64,000 nucleotides of DNA from Cupriavidus taiwanensis (GTDB lineage: Bacteria; Pseudomonadota; Gammaproteobacteria; Burkholderiales; Burkholderiaceae), in NCBI RefSeq assembly GCF_900250115.1, contig NZ_LT984804.1:2061301-2125300 (forward strand), written 5' to 3'. This document shows, piece by piece, positions 45,868 to 56,732 of this stretch; positions within the stretch are counted from its first letter, which is position 1, and the number at the start of each line of letters is the position of its first letter. The position numbers and the translations under genes were made by a program. The notes under the pieces are model-generated. The model had not been told where the DNA came from. It did no database searches and saw only the letters and a list, made by a program, of their open reading frames with translations.

Positions 45868-46530
45868 ATGATCCGGCGCATTGCCTTTATCCATACGGTC
45901 GCGATGCTGGTCGAGCGTTTCCGTCCGCGCTTCCAGTCGGAATTGCCAGACGCAGACTGCTTTCACATGCTGGACGAAAGTGTCCTGCAGGACCTGATCC
46001 GGCAAGGTCCTTCAAGCGGCATCACGCGCCGCATCGCCACACTCTCACAAGCGGCGGCCGATGCGGGGGCCGATCTGATCGTTTTCACATGCTCGTCAAC
46101 CTCGCCGGCCATCGATACCGCGCGCCAGACGGTGAGTGTGCCGATCCTCAAGATCGACGATCCCCTCTACGCCCGCGTGGCAAGCGCGCCAGGCCGCGTC
46201 GGTCTGATCTGCACGACCCCGTCGACGGTCGCACCGAGCCGTGCACTGCTGACTGCGCACGCGCAGGGCGCCGGCCGCGATATCCCAGCGGAGAGCCTCC
46301 TGTGCGCGGCGGCATTCGACGCCTTGGCCAGTGGCAGGCGTGACCTGCACGATCGCCTCGTGTGCAAGGCTGCCACAGAGTTGGCGCCACGCGTCGATCG
46401 CATCGTCCTAGCGCAAGCCTCGTTGGCGCACTTGAGCGAACCGCTCGCCGAGCAACTGGGGCTGCCGGTGTTCGCGAGCCCGGAACTGTTGGTGCAGGAG
46501 GTGGTCGCCCGGGTGCGGGATTCTGCCTGA
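45868..46530 (+). CDS. Asp/Glu/hydantoin racemase-like protein
   Basis: The 220-residue protein belongs to the Asp/Glu racemase superfamily. The first catalytic cysteine region is IVFTCSSTSPAID (about residue 75), followed by PILKIDDPLYARVA and GLICTTPSTVAPS. Where the second catalytic cysteine of classical racemases is expected, it has VLAQASLAHL, with Ala/Ser in place of Cys. It may therefore be a one-cysteine subfamily (isomerase or decarboxylase-like) and not a true racemase. It follows the chimeric ORF by 29 bases and probably shares the bicupin-oxidase transcript. Confidence 0.82.
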   Translation: MIRRIAFIHTVAMLVERFRPRFQSELPDADCFHMLDESVLQDLIRQGPSSGITRRIATLSQAAADAGADLIVFTCSSTSPAIDTARQTVSVPILKIDDPLYARVASAPGRVGLICTTPSTVAPSRALLTAHAQGAGRDIPAESLLCAAAFDALASGRRDLHDRLVCKAATELAPRVDRIVLAQASLAHLSEPLAEQLGLPVFASPELLVQEVVARVRDSA

Positions 46531-46849
46531 TGCTTCTGTCATGGCGTGCATGGGCGTCGTTCAGCCCGATCCCGCCAGGTATCGAGGTCGGGGGCCAGGA
46601 TAGCGAGGTGCTGGTCTGGGATGGCATTCACAGGGAATGGCCCCCATATTGACGGTCACCTCGCTGACTTCTTCCCCGCGGCAAGTGCGAGAGTGAACCG
46701 ATCTGCAGTTTCCAGTTCGGCGTCCGCGGAAGTTGCACGGCAGTCCAGCTAGGTCCGGATTTCCAGTCCAGGAAAAGCGCACGTAGTCCAGCTGATTCCG
46801 GTTTCCTGCAACAGCAGCGCTGCCCTGCCCCGCTCCGCCATGCGCACTC
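46531..46849. other. Intergenic region between convergent genes
   Basis: No gene is supported in these 319 bases between the racemase-like gene (plus) and the small hypothetical gene (minus). No clear terminator was found. Remnants of deleted genes may lie here but could not be recognised. Confidence 0.5.
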
Positions 46850-47173
46850 TCATTGCCGGTCCGGCGCGAACTCGGAGGCAAAAACGGGCGCTTCCTCCAT
46901 GCGGTAACGCCCATCTTGGCTCACGTAGTACATGGCGCCGCGGCCCCGGCGCGCAAACGTCACGCAGCAGGAATGTTCAAAGCGTCCGAAGCGGGTGATG
47001 CCGATCCCCGGCGCATCGCGCCACTCCCATACGCGCTGTTCCTCGATGCAATCGAGGACGCGATGCTGCGTTTTTGGATGCATGGATGAATTGAGCATCA
47101 TGCTGACATAGCCAAAGTCACCCAGCGCGGGATAGCGTTCCCGCATGGCCGCCCAACGTTGCTTAGGAGACAT
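46850..47173 (-). CDS. Hypothetical protein (107 aa)
   Basis: The 107-residue soluble protein begins MSPKQRWAAMRERYPALGDFGY and has a GGGAGAG ribosome site. It contains aromatic-rich segments (RVWEWRDAPGIGITRFGRFE, AMYYVSQDGRYRMEE), two adjacent cysteines (HSCCVTF) and no signal peptide or membrane helix. I do not recognise the family. It looks like a real gene from composition and start context. It lies between the island and the acs region, alone on the minus strand. Confidence 0.6.
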   Translation of the reverse strand: MSPKQRWAAMRERYPALGDFGYVSMMLNSSMHPKTQHRVLDCIEEQRVWEWRDAPGIGITRFGRFEHSCCVTFARRGRGAMYYVSQDGRYRMEEAPVFASEFAPDRQ

Positions 47174-47420
47174 TGGCGCTCTCCCTGTGCTGCGTGGTCT
47201 TGTTCGTCTGCTGCATTGCTTCTGCCTTTAGGTCACCGTTCCAGTGCCCGTCTTTGGTCCTTTCGCACATACCTGTGGCTTGACGACGTTCGCCGTCCGT
47301 TTCCCTATCGCTTCGTGTGGCCGCCGCTGAATTGACCGGCAGCCGCGCGCACCTCGCTTGTGGTGCGCAACGGCGTTGCGCACCTCGCTTGTGGTGCGCA
47401 ACGCCGGTCGGCGGCCGGGC
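47174..47420. other. Intergenic region downstream of acs
   Basis: This gap holds a 31-base tandem repeat and a large hairpin just after the acs stop, plus the promoter region of the 107-aa gene. No CDS is supported. Confidence 0.55.
47347..47406. repeat. 31-base tandem repeat with a perfect 14-base stem
   Basis: The segment GCGCACCTCGCTTGTGGTGC and its continuation occur twice with a period of 31 bases (47347 and 47378). The second unit forms the perfect stem CGGCGTTGCGCACC / GGTGCGCAACGCCG (47371-47384, 47393-47406) with loop TCGCTTGT. It starts 14 bases beyond the acs stop codon and may end or stabilise the acs transcript. Without a T-run, it is not a standard intrinsic terminator. Confidence 0.75.
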
Positions 47421-49403
<1,983 letters not shown>

Positions 49404-49547
49404 GGCTATGTCTTTGAGCGAATGGAAGGCTGTCAGCTGATGAAGATGGCGTGCCGATCAGTCAGCGCGCTGTTTGTGCTGACGGATCGAGGCCTACCCC
49501 GGGGGATTCCGCTTGCCCCCGGGGGTCGGCGCGAATGGGATGTGCGT

Positions 49548-50663
49548 TCAGAACTTGTGGCGAATGCCGACGATCGCGCCAAACTGGTTGGCACCCGGGC
49601 GAACCGCTTCGCTTCTTGCACCGAGCTGGTCATTGAAGCCGACCACACCGAGGCTGGATTTGCCGCGGTTCAGCGAGTACGCAACCGAGGTGTAGATATC
49701 GGTGCGCTTCGACAGCGTATAGTCGACCAGCGCGACCAACAGCCACGGATTCCCGGCATTCCCCTCACGCAGGTTCTGGTAATACGCCGAGCCGGTCACC
49801 GACAGGGCAGGCAATACCTGGTAGCCAACACCGAACCAGCCGAGGTTCGACACCGTGTTCGCCACGGCAACGCCAGGCAACGTGGCACCGTTGAATGCAT
49901 GCGCGTAGCGATAGCCTGCGTAGAGCTTGGCCGGACCGAGTGTATAGGTGCCGGCCACGGCGGCCCGCCGAATCAGGCTATCGGTCGAAAGCGCGGTGGG
50001 GGCGGACCGGTTAGACTGGTCGTAAATGGCGCCGAGCGAGAACGGGCCGCCGTCATAGCTGAGCGCCAGCGAGTACGAACGTCCATTGGTGAAATTGCCT
50101 GCGACTTCCTGGTTGTTGCTGTTGAGGCTGTACAGGGCCGTCACGCTCAGTCCGCCGAACTTGCCCATATATTTCGCGGAGTTGTCGGCGCGCGCTCCGC
50201 CCATGTACGGATCCTGCGCGCCGGAGGAATAGCGGGCCGCGATGGCCATCGGGTCATAGTAGACGCCGAAGTCAAAGAACGGGGTCGTGTGCCGGCCCAG
50301 CGTCAGCTGGCCCCATTGGCTCTTCAGGCCAACATAGGCGCCCCGTCCGAACAGACGGCCGCCTTGTCCCGACGTGCCGTTATCAAGGTTGAACCCGCTT
50401 TCGAGCAGGAAGACGCCGCTCATTCCCCCTCCCAGGTCTTCCACGCCGCGCAAGCCCCACCGCGATCCGGACTGGTTTCCCGACTGCATGGCCCAGAGAT
50501 TGTGGCTCTGCGCGCCGGCCGGCACGGTGCCGGTCGAAGCCACGGCGTGGTTGAGATACTCGATACCCACATCGGCAACCCCGTACAGCGTCACGCTGGA
50601 TTGCGCGTATGCGCCGGACCCAGCCAGCAAGGCGGCCGACATGGCCAGGAGCTTCAATTTCAT
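49548..50663 (-). CDS. Gram-negative outer-membrane porin (Burkholderiales trimeric type)
   Basis: The 371-residue protein has a signal peptide (MKLKLLAMSAALLAGSGAYA, cleaved before QSSVTLYG). It then has the porin_4 pattern SSVTLYGVADVGIEY, SGNQSGSRWGLRGVEDLGGG and FGRGAYVGLKSQWGQLTLGR, ending in IRHKF with the terminal phenylalanine needed for outer-membrane assembly. It should let small hydrophilic or anionic solutes pass. GAGGAAACG lies before the ATG. Its place between the reductase and acs genes suggests specific uptake for the pathway. Confidence 0.93.
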   Translation of the reverse strand: MKLKLLAMSAALLAGSGAYAQSSVTLYGVADVGIEYLNHAVASTGTVPAGAQSHNLWAMQSGNQSGSRWGLRGVEDLGGGMSGVFLLESGFNLDNGTSGQGGRLFGRGAYVGLKSQWGQLTLGRHTTPFFDFGVYYDPMAIAARYSSGAQDPYMGGARADNSAKYMGKFGGLSVTALYSLNSNNQEVAGNFTNGRSYSLALSYDGGPFSLGAIYDQSNRSAPTALSTDSLIRRAAVAGTYTLGPAKLYAGYRYAHAFNGATLPGVAVANTVSNLGWFGVGYQVLPALSVTGSAYYQNLREGNAGNPWLLVALVDYTLSKRTDIYTSVAYSLNRGKSSLGVVGFNDQLGARSEAVRPGANQFGAIVGIRHKF

Positions 50664-50884
50664 GAAATCGTTTCCTCGAATGATGGCAAGCAGATTGTTT
50701 GCCTTTCCTGGAATGGCTCGGCAAATTCCGCTTTGCTTTTTTTTTAACGCCCGCGAACACGCAACGATCCTGCTGTTGCAAATCTATCCATAGCTATTCT
50801 TTTGGCTTCCGCCAGGCCACACCGCGGAATTCTTTGATGCTGTGGGTGAGCTGAGGCCGTGCTGACTATCCCGGCGCCGCAGTT

Positions 50885-51814
50885 TCAATACCCTCGCGCG
50901 CGGTCCACCAGCCCGATGAGCGGCTCGCCGTGCTCGAAGCGACGGATATTGTCGAGCGCGGCCATGGCGGCCGTATCCGGCCGCGTAACACTGGCAATAT
51001 GCGGCGTGATCCAGACCTTGGGGTGGGACCACAATGGGTGGTCGGCGGGCAGCGGCTCCGGGTGCGTCACGTCAAGAATCGCGTCGCCGAGCTGGCCTGT
51101 ATCGAGGGCCGCCATCAGATCGGCCGCGTTCAGGTGCTGCCCACGCCCGACATGCACCAGCCCGGCTCCGCGCGGCAACGCGTTGAACAGGCGGCTCCCC
51201 AGCATCCCGCGCGTTTCCTCGGTCAGCGGTAACAGGCAGACCAGGATGTCGGTGCGCGCCAGGAAAGCGTCGAGGGACTCGGCGCCAGCGAAGCACGTCA
51301 CGCCTTCGATGCTGCGCTGCGACCTGGCCCACCCCGCGCAATCGAATCCAAACAGCCGCAGGCGTTCCAGCAGCGCCTGCCCCAACGAGCCCAGACCCAG
51401 CACGCCAATGCGCCGCTCATGCGCGGCCCGGACCTGCAGCGGATGCCACAAGGCCTGTGCCTGTTGCCGGCGATACGCCGGCATATCCCGATGCAGTGCC
51501 AGGACCGAGAACACGGCGTACTCCACCATGCCGTCGACGATACCCGGCTCGATCATCCGCACCAGCGGCACCTCGGCAGGGATCGCGCTCAGGTCGAACT
51601 GGTCGATGCCGGCGCCTGTCGAAAACAGTACCCGCAGGTTCGGCAGGCGTCGCCCCAGGTCTTCCGGCGGAACCCAGGCCGCCAGGTATTTGACCTTTTC
51701 CGGATCGCCGATGTCCGGCCAGATGCGGAACTCGAGATCGGATCGCTCCCGCGCAAAGATCTCGGCCCACTGGCGGCCACGCACCGGATCGGCCTTGTAA
51801 AGAAATGTGCTCAA
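50885..51814 (-). CDS. D-2-hydroxyacid dehydrogenase, GhrA-like (glyoxylate/hydroxypyruvate reductase A)
   Basis: The 309-residue enzyme has the NAD(P) motif GVLGLGSLGQALLERLRLFG (about 137-156), the catalytic arginine in VHVGRGQHLN, glutamate in HPEPLPADHPLW and histidine in ITPHIAS. This is the GhrA branch of the D-2-hydroxyacid dehydrogenases. The only plausible start is TTG at 51814, with GAGGGGACGG upstream. It would reduce glyoxylate or another 2-keto acid. The gene lies between the SBP paralogue and the porin on the minus strand. Confidence 0.88.
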   Translation of the reverse strand: MSTFLYKADPVRGRQWAEIFARERSDLEFRIWPDIGDPEKVKYLAAWVPPEDLGRRLPNLRVLFSTGAGIDQFDLSAIPAEVPLVRMIEPGIVDGMVEYAVFSVLALHRDMPAYRRQQAQALWHPLQVRAAHERRIGVLGLGSLGQALLERLRLFGFDCAGWARSQRSIEGVTCFAGAESLDAFLARTDILVCLLPLTEETRGMLGSRLFNALPRGAGLVHVGRGQHLNAADLMAALDTGQLGDAILDVTHPEPLPADHPLWSHPKVWITPHIASVTRPDTAAMAALDNIRRFEHGEPLIGLVDRARGY

Positions 51815-51892
51815 GTATTCCGTCCCCTCTGTTCGATTGCCTTGTCGGCGCAGTGAAACGCGGGTGCCGGCAGCACCTCGCCCTCTGCCACA

Positions 51893-53512
51893 TCACGCGT
51901 CAAGCCAGACGTGCTCGGCAAACGAATAGCCCATCAGGCCGCCAAGCGGGATCGGCGACAAGCCCTTCAGTTTCGAGGAATGTGCATCGACGCTGGCCAG
52001 GAACAAGGGGATACCGATGCCCGCTTCGGCATGGATCATCGTCTGCATGTCGGCATACATCTGCTTGCGCTTTGCAAAATCCGTCTCAGCCCGCGCGGCG
52101 AGCAGCAGCTGGTCGAACTGGGGGTTCTTCCAGCGCGATTCGTTCCACGGTGCATCGGACTTGAAGAACTGCGTGAGAATGGTGTCGGCGCTGGGGCGCG
52201 GGTTCACGTTGCCAAATCCGACATGGCTGTTGAGCCAGTGGTTAGACCAGTAGCCGTCGGCAGGCATGCGCTTGATGTCTAGATCCAGCCCCGCACGCTG
52301 CGCGGTCTGCTGCAGCACCATCGCGATCTCCACCGAGTACAGGGCGGCCGGCGATGTCACCACGGGCACCTTGCCCGTCACGCCGGATTTGCGCAGATGG
52401 TACTTTGCCTTGTCCAGATCGAAGGCGCGCTGCGGCAGATCCTTGAAGTAGAACCGGTTGGTGGGATCGATCGGCTGGTCATTGCCGATGACGGCGTGAT
52501 CGAGCGCGATGGCCTTTTTCATCTGCTGGCGATCCAGCAGATACTTCATCGCCATCACGAAGTCGGGGTTCGCACCGGGGCCAACGTCCTTGCGCACGAC
52601 CAGGTCCGAGTACTGTCCGGATTGCGTGATCATCACCGAGTAGCCTGGCGTAGCCTTGATCCGGGCCACCGAGCGCGGATTGACCATGGCCACCAGATCC
52701 ATCCCGCCCGACAACAGCGCATTGATACGGGCACTGTCGTCGGCGATTCCCACCAGCTCGATCTCGTCGAGGTAGGGCTTGCCCGGCTTCCAATAGGCCT
52801 CGTTGCGCACCACCAGCGTGCGCACCCCAGGCTTGAATTCCTTGAGTTTGTATGGCCCGGTTCCGATGCCGGCAGAGAAGTCCGTGGTCCGGTCCTTGAC
52901 GATCTGGAAATGCGAAGTCCCCAGGATTGCCGGCAGATCGGCGTTGGGACTCGTCAATACCACCGTGACCTCGTTCGGCCCGGTGGCCTTCACGCTCTCG
53001 ATCTGCTCGGCCTGCACCTTGGCTTTGGAAGCAGTGCCTGGATCCTTATGGCGCATGAGCGAGTAGACCACGTCGGCCGGGGACAACGCCTTGCCGTCGT
53101 GGAAGGTCACGCCCTTGCGCAGCGTAAAGACCCACGTCTTCGCATCCGTCGTGTTGAACGACTCGGCCAGGGCGGCCCGTGGCGTCAGGCTGGCATCGAG
53201 CCAGGTCAGGCCGTTGTAGACCATGTTACAGCGCACATAGTCGTTCTGGTTAGACTGCTTGGCCGGGTCGAGCGTGTCGGATGCCGCTGCCGTGCCAACG
53301 GCCACGCGGAGCCGGCCGCCCTTCTTGGGCGTCTGCGCGTGGGCCGTGACGGCAGCGCCGGCCAGGCCCCCGGCGAGCGTGGCCTGCATGCCTCCCGCCA
53401 GCAACATCGCAAGAACGTCACGCCGAGTCGCGCCGCGCTTGAGCAGGTCCATCAGCCGAAGGCTATCGCCGGGACCGACAAGCTTCTCAAGCTCGTTGTG
53501 GCTATCGTTCAT
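51893..53512 (-). CDS. Family 5 extracellular solute-binding protein, paralogue 2 (orphan)
   Basis: The 539-residue protein is a close paralogue of 37668-39287: same length, the same leader RGATRRDVLAMLLAGGMQAT, and the same SBP_bac_5 blocks (YVRCNMVYNGLTWLD, GVTFHDGKALSPADVVYS, TGPYKLKEFKPG). No permease or ATPase gene adjoins it. It could hand ligand to one of the two nearly identical ABC transporters in the island. The HAD paralogue gene lies 151 bases upstream and the GhrA-like gene 78 bases downstream, all on the minus strand. Confidence 0.92.
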   Translation of the reverse strand: MNDSHNELEKLVGPGDSLRLMDLLKRGATRRDVLAMLLAGGMQATLAGGLAGAAVTAHAQTPKKGGRLRVAVGTAAASDTLDPAKQSNQNDYVRCNMVYNGLTWLDASLTPRAALAESFNTTDAKTWVFTLRKGVTFHDGKALSPADVVYSLMRHKDPGTASKAKVQAEQIESVKATGPNEVTVVLTSPNADLPAILGTSHFQIVKDRTTDFSAGIGTGPYKLKEFKPGVRTLVVRNEAYWKPGKPYLDEIELVGIADDSARINALLSGGMDLVAMVNPRSVARIKATPGYSVMITQSGQYSDLVVRKDVGPGANPDFVMAMKYLLDRQQMKKAIALDHAVIGNDQPIDPTNRFYFKDLPQRAFDLDKAKYHLRKSGVTGKVPVVTSPAALYSVEIAMVLQQTAQRAGLDLDIKRMPADGYWSNHWLNSHVGFGNVNPRPSADTILTQFFKSDAPWNESRWKNPQFDQLLLAARAETDFAKRKQMYADMQTMIHAEAGIGIPLFLASVDAHSSKLKGLSPIPLGGLMGYSFAEHVWLDA

Positions 53513-53663
53513 GGTTGTGCTCCTGATTGGTCTAATAAGAGAGAAACCGCTGCGGGGAAACAGCGACGGGCGAAACAGAATGCGCAGTGAAAGCAAGGCC
53601 CGGGCAAGCCGGTCCCTGAACGGCCCTTGAACCGAACATAGAGGCCGGCAGCGGGAAGGAACC

Positions 53664-54329
53664 TCAGAGACCCACTACGCCAGGCAGGCCAGCGATGTCC
53701 CGGATCTCGGTGTACTGGTACGCCGGGTTGCCAGGGCCATGGCCGCGGTTCACGAACACCTTGTGCACCACGCCAATGTCATGGGCCGACATCAGGTCGT
53801 AGCGCAGGCTCGACGACACATGCAGCACGTCCTCGGGATTGCAGCCGAGCGAGTCGAACATGTATTCGAAGGCCTTCAGGCGCGGCTTGTACGCCTGGGC
53901 CTGCTGCGCGGTGTAGACCCGGTGAAACGGTGCACCGAGCATGGCCACGTTCTTCTGGATCTGGGCGTCGGCGGCGTTCGACAGGATCACCAGCGGGATT
54001 TCCCTGGCCACTTTGGCCAGCCCCGCCGGCACATCGTCGTGCGGACCCCACGTCGGCACGGCATCGTAATACTGCTGGCCATCGCTATCCAGGTACTGGA
54101 TCTTCCACTTCTTGCACAGGCGGCGCACGGCATTTTTCAGCACCACTTCATAGGGTTGCCAGTCACCCAGTACCTCATCGAAGCGGAAGGCGCTGAAGTC
54201 AGAGATAAAGTGCTCCATGTGTTCCGTCGGAATCCGATCGGCAAACAGTTCGCGCGTCAGCTCTGCCATGCGGAAGCGCGTCAGCGTGCCATAGCAGTCG
54301 AAGGTGATGTATTTAGGGCGGAACGTCAT
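53664..54329 (-). CDS. HAD-superfamily hydrolase, haloacid-dehalogenase type II-like (paralogue 2)
   Basis: The 221-residue protein matches the HAD at 27518-28192 along its whole length: FDCYGTLTRF (D11), VILSNAA, YKPRLKAFEYMF and HVSSSLRYDL. It has the same changes from true haloacid dehalogenases, namely SSSLRYD where SSNAWDA is expected and Phe after the lysine motif. Shared changes in both copies point to one altered activity kept by selection. It heads the minus-strand run SBP-reductase-porin-acs. Confidence 0.83.
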   Translation of the reverse strand: MTFRPKYITFDCYGTLTRFRMAELTRELFADRIPTEHMEHFISDFSAFRFDEVLGDWQPYEVVLKNAVRRLCKKWKIQYLDSDGQQYYDAVPTWGPHDDVPAGLAKVAREIPLVILSNAADAQIQKNVAMLGAPFHRVYTAQQAQAYKPRLKAFEYMFDSLGCNPEDVLHVSSSLRYDLMSAHDIGVVHKVFVNRGHGPGNPAYQYTEIRDIAGLPGVVGL

Positions 54330-54960
54330 GGCGTCTGATCCTCAGTGGTGGGTTCCGGGGAACCTGCGTTTGGCCGCGCAGAAAAGGGGCTTGATTTCGA
54401 ATCGATTAAAGCACGCAGGCGCACGGCGTTTGTTGGGAAGATTGCGCATGGCGCGCGGCGAAACTGCGGTTTGTCGGCGGCTTGGCGGCATCTCATGCGG
54501 TATGCACCGACGGTGGGCGCCGAAGCGTCCGCAACACACCGCTAGCGCGCTGCAGCAAGCGCCGTCAGCACTGGTCCCCGCCGGTGCCTCCCGCGACTGG
54601 CAAGGCCCCTTCTCGCTTCCCGCAGGCGTCAGTGCGACCGCATCGCATAGCAAGCCCCGGGCTTGCGGACAACGAATCTTTCAGGCAGCGGAAGAGCCCT
54701 GGAAGAGCCCCGCGGCGACGGCCATGGATGCATCATGTCCGTGCGCCCTGCAACCCGGCGTGCTCGTGCGCCTGAGCAAGGCAAAGGACGCCGGCCGCGG
54801 CGGCCGTGCCGATCGCGCCGCATATATTGCTGCCGCCGCCTGCATAACAGCAGCACGCCCCGTCCCGCGCCCCCAATGCAGCACCATCCCGCGCCATAGC
54901 GCTCCTAAACTTCAGGAGATCGCTGTTCGACTGCCTTGCCATTCTTTCCGAGCCAACGCC
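54330..54960. other. Intergenic region between divergent HAD and HcnA-like genes
   Basis: No gene is supported in these 631 bases. The open frame leading into the HcnA-like gene has an improbable cysteine- and arginine-rich composition. The region must contain promoters for both transcription units. Confidence 0.55.
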
Positions 54961-55335
54961 ATGCCAGACCTTTCCCCACCACTGCCTGCGCGCTTTGTCC
55001 GGCTGGCGGAAACGGACCGCCTTTCCATCACGCTGCGCATCGACGGCGTCGCGGCCACCGCGCTGGCTGGCGACACGCTGCTGGTCGCCTTGCTCACCCA
55101 TGGCCGGCGCGTGCGCGACAGCGAGTTCGGCGACGGGCCGCGCGCCGGCTTCTGCCTGATGGGCGCCTGCCAGGACTGCTGGGTCTGGACCCCCGCCGGC
55201 GAGCGCCTGCGCGCCTGCTCCACCCCCGCCGAGGCCGGCATGGAGGTGCTGACACGCCCGCCCGCGCACCACTGGCCTGCGACGCCGGACCTGCAGGAAT
55301 CGCTCGCACGCCACCGCCAGGGAGCCGCCGCATGA
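54961..55335 (+). CDS. (2Fe-2S)-binding subunit, HcnA/opine-oxidase gamma type
   Basis: The 124-residue protein has the plant-type [2Fe-2S] cluster motif C-x4-C-x2-C in GFCLMGACQDCWVW and the fourth cysteine in RLRACSTPAEAG. It matches the small ferredoxin-like subunit of heterotrimeric flavin oxidases: hydrogen cyanide synthase HcnA, opine oxidase, and D-hydroxyproline dehydrogenase. It would carry electrons from the flavin subunits. The stop overlaps the start of the next gene (ATGA). Confidence 0.9.
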   Translation: MPDLSPPLPARFVRLAETDRLSITLRIDGVAATALAGDTLLVALLTHGRRVRDSEFGDGPRAGFCLMGACQDCWVWTPAGERLRACSTPAEAGMEVLTRPPAHHWPATPDLQESLARHRQGAAA

Positions 55336-56732
55336 ACGCGCCCGCACCCTTCCCGCGCATCGTCGTGGTGGGCACCGGCCCTGCCGGCGTGCGCGCGGCC
55401 CAGGCGCTGGTGCAGGCGGGGCTGCGCCCCACCGTGGTCGACGAAGGCCGGCGCGACGGCGGACAGATCTACCGCCGCCAGCCTGACGGCTTCAAGCGCT
55501 CCTACGCCAAGCTCTATGGCACCGAGGCGGCCAGGGCCCAGGCACTGCACCGCGACTTCGACGCGCTGCGCGCGCGCATCGACTATCACCCCGACACGCT
55601 GGCGTGGAACCTGACCGAGGGCGAGCTGCACGTGGTGCGCGACGCGCAGCCCCTGGCGCTGCCCTTCGATGCGCTGCTGGTGTGCTCGGGCGCCACCGAC
55701 CGGCTCATGCCGGTGCCGGGCTGGCACCGCGCCGGCTGCTACAGCCTGGGCGCCGCGCAGATCGCGCTCAAGGCGCAGGCCTGCGCCATCGGCTCCCAGG
55801 TGGTCTTCCTCGGCAGCGGGCCGCTGCTCTACCTGGTCGCGTCGCAGTACGTGCAGGCTGGCGCGCATGTGGTCGCGGTGCTCGACACCGCGCCGGCCAC
55901 CCGGTCATGGGCGGCCATCACCGGGCTGCTGGCGCGACCGCGGCTCGCGCTGCGCGGCCTCGGACTGATCCGCGCGCTCAGGGCCGCCGGCGTGCCGGTG
56001 CTGCAGGGCGTGACGCCGCTGGCCATCGATGGCACCGAGCAAGCGGGCGTACTGGGCGTCACCGTGCGCGATGCACGCGGCGGCACGCAGCGCTTCGCGT
56101 GCAATGCCGTGGGGCTGGGCTGGCACCTGCGCGCCGAGACGCAGCTGGCCGACCTCGCGCGCTGCGAGTTCGCCTTCGAACCCGTGAGCCGCCAGTGGCT
56201 GCCGCGCATCGACGTCGATGGCCGCAGCACCACCCGCGGCGTCTACCTGGCCGGCGATGGCGCGCGCATCCTGGGCGCCGATGGCGCCGAGGCCGCAGGC
56301 CGGCTCGCTGCGCTCGCAGCCCTGGCCGACCTCGGGCACGCGCGCGGCCGCGACCTCTATCGCAGCGAAGCCGCGGCGCTGCGCCGCACCCTCGCCAGGA
56401 TGGACCGCTTCCGCCAGGGCCTGGCACGCGCTTTCCCGTGGCCGCATGCGCAGGCCGCCGCACTGCCCGATAGCGCGGTGGTGTGCCGCTGCGAGGCGGT
56501 GACCGCGGGCGAGCTGCGCCGCTGCGTGACCGAATTCGACAGCCAGGAACTCAACCGGGCCAAGGCCTTCAGCCGCGTCGGCATGGGCCGCTGCCAGGGC
56601 CGCTTCTGCGGCCATGCCGCGGCCGAGATCGTGGCGCACACCTGCGGCATCCCGGTCGAGCAAGTCGGCCGCCTGCGCTCGCAGGCACCGGTCAAGCCGC
56701 TGATGATGAATACCCGCGAGGTGAAGGCATGA
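55332..56732 (+). CDS. FAD/NAD-binding oxidoreductase subunit, HcnB/opine-oxidase A type
   Basis: The 466-residue subunit has an N-terminal FAD motif (VVVGTGPAGVRAAQALVQAG, about 11-30), a second dinucleotide motif (VVFLGSGPLLYLVASQY, about 157) and GVYLAGDGARILGADGAEAAG. The C-terminal Bfd-like [2Fe-2S] site is CRCEAVTAGEL with GRCQGRFCG. This is the alpha subunit of the HcnABC/opine oxidase/D-hydroxyproline dehydrogenase group. Its gene overlaps both neighbours by four bases, so the three subunits are translationally coupled. Confidence 0.92.
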   Translation: MNAPAPFPRIVVVGTGPAGVRAAQALVQAGLRPTVVDEGRRDGGQIYRRQPDGFKRSYAKLYGTEAARAQALHRDFDALRARIDYHPDTLAWNLTEGELHVVRDAQPLALPFDALLVCSGATDRLMPVPGWHRAGCYSLGAAQIALKAQACAIGSQVVFLGSGPLLYLVASQYVQAGAHVVAVLDTAPATRSWAAITGLLARPRLALRGLGLIRALRAAGVPVLQGVTPLAIDGTEQAGVLGVTVRDARGGTQRFACNAVGLGWHLRAETQLADLARCEFAFEPVSRQWLPRIDVDGRSTTRGVYLAGDGARILGADGAEAAGRLAALAALADLGHARGRDLYRSEAAALRRTLARMDRFRQGLARAFPWPHAQAAALPDSAVVCRCEAVTAGELRRCVTEFDSQELNRAKAFSRVGMGRCQGRFCGHAAAEIVAHTCGIPVEQVGRLRSQAPVKPLMMNTREVKA

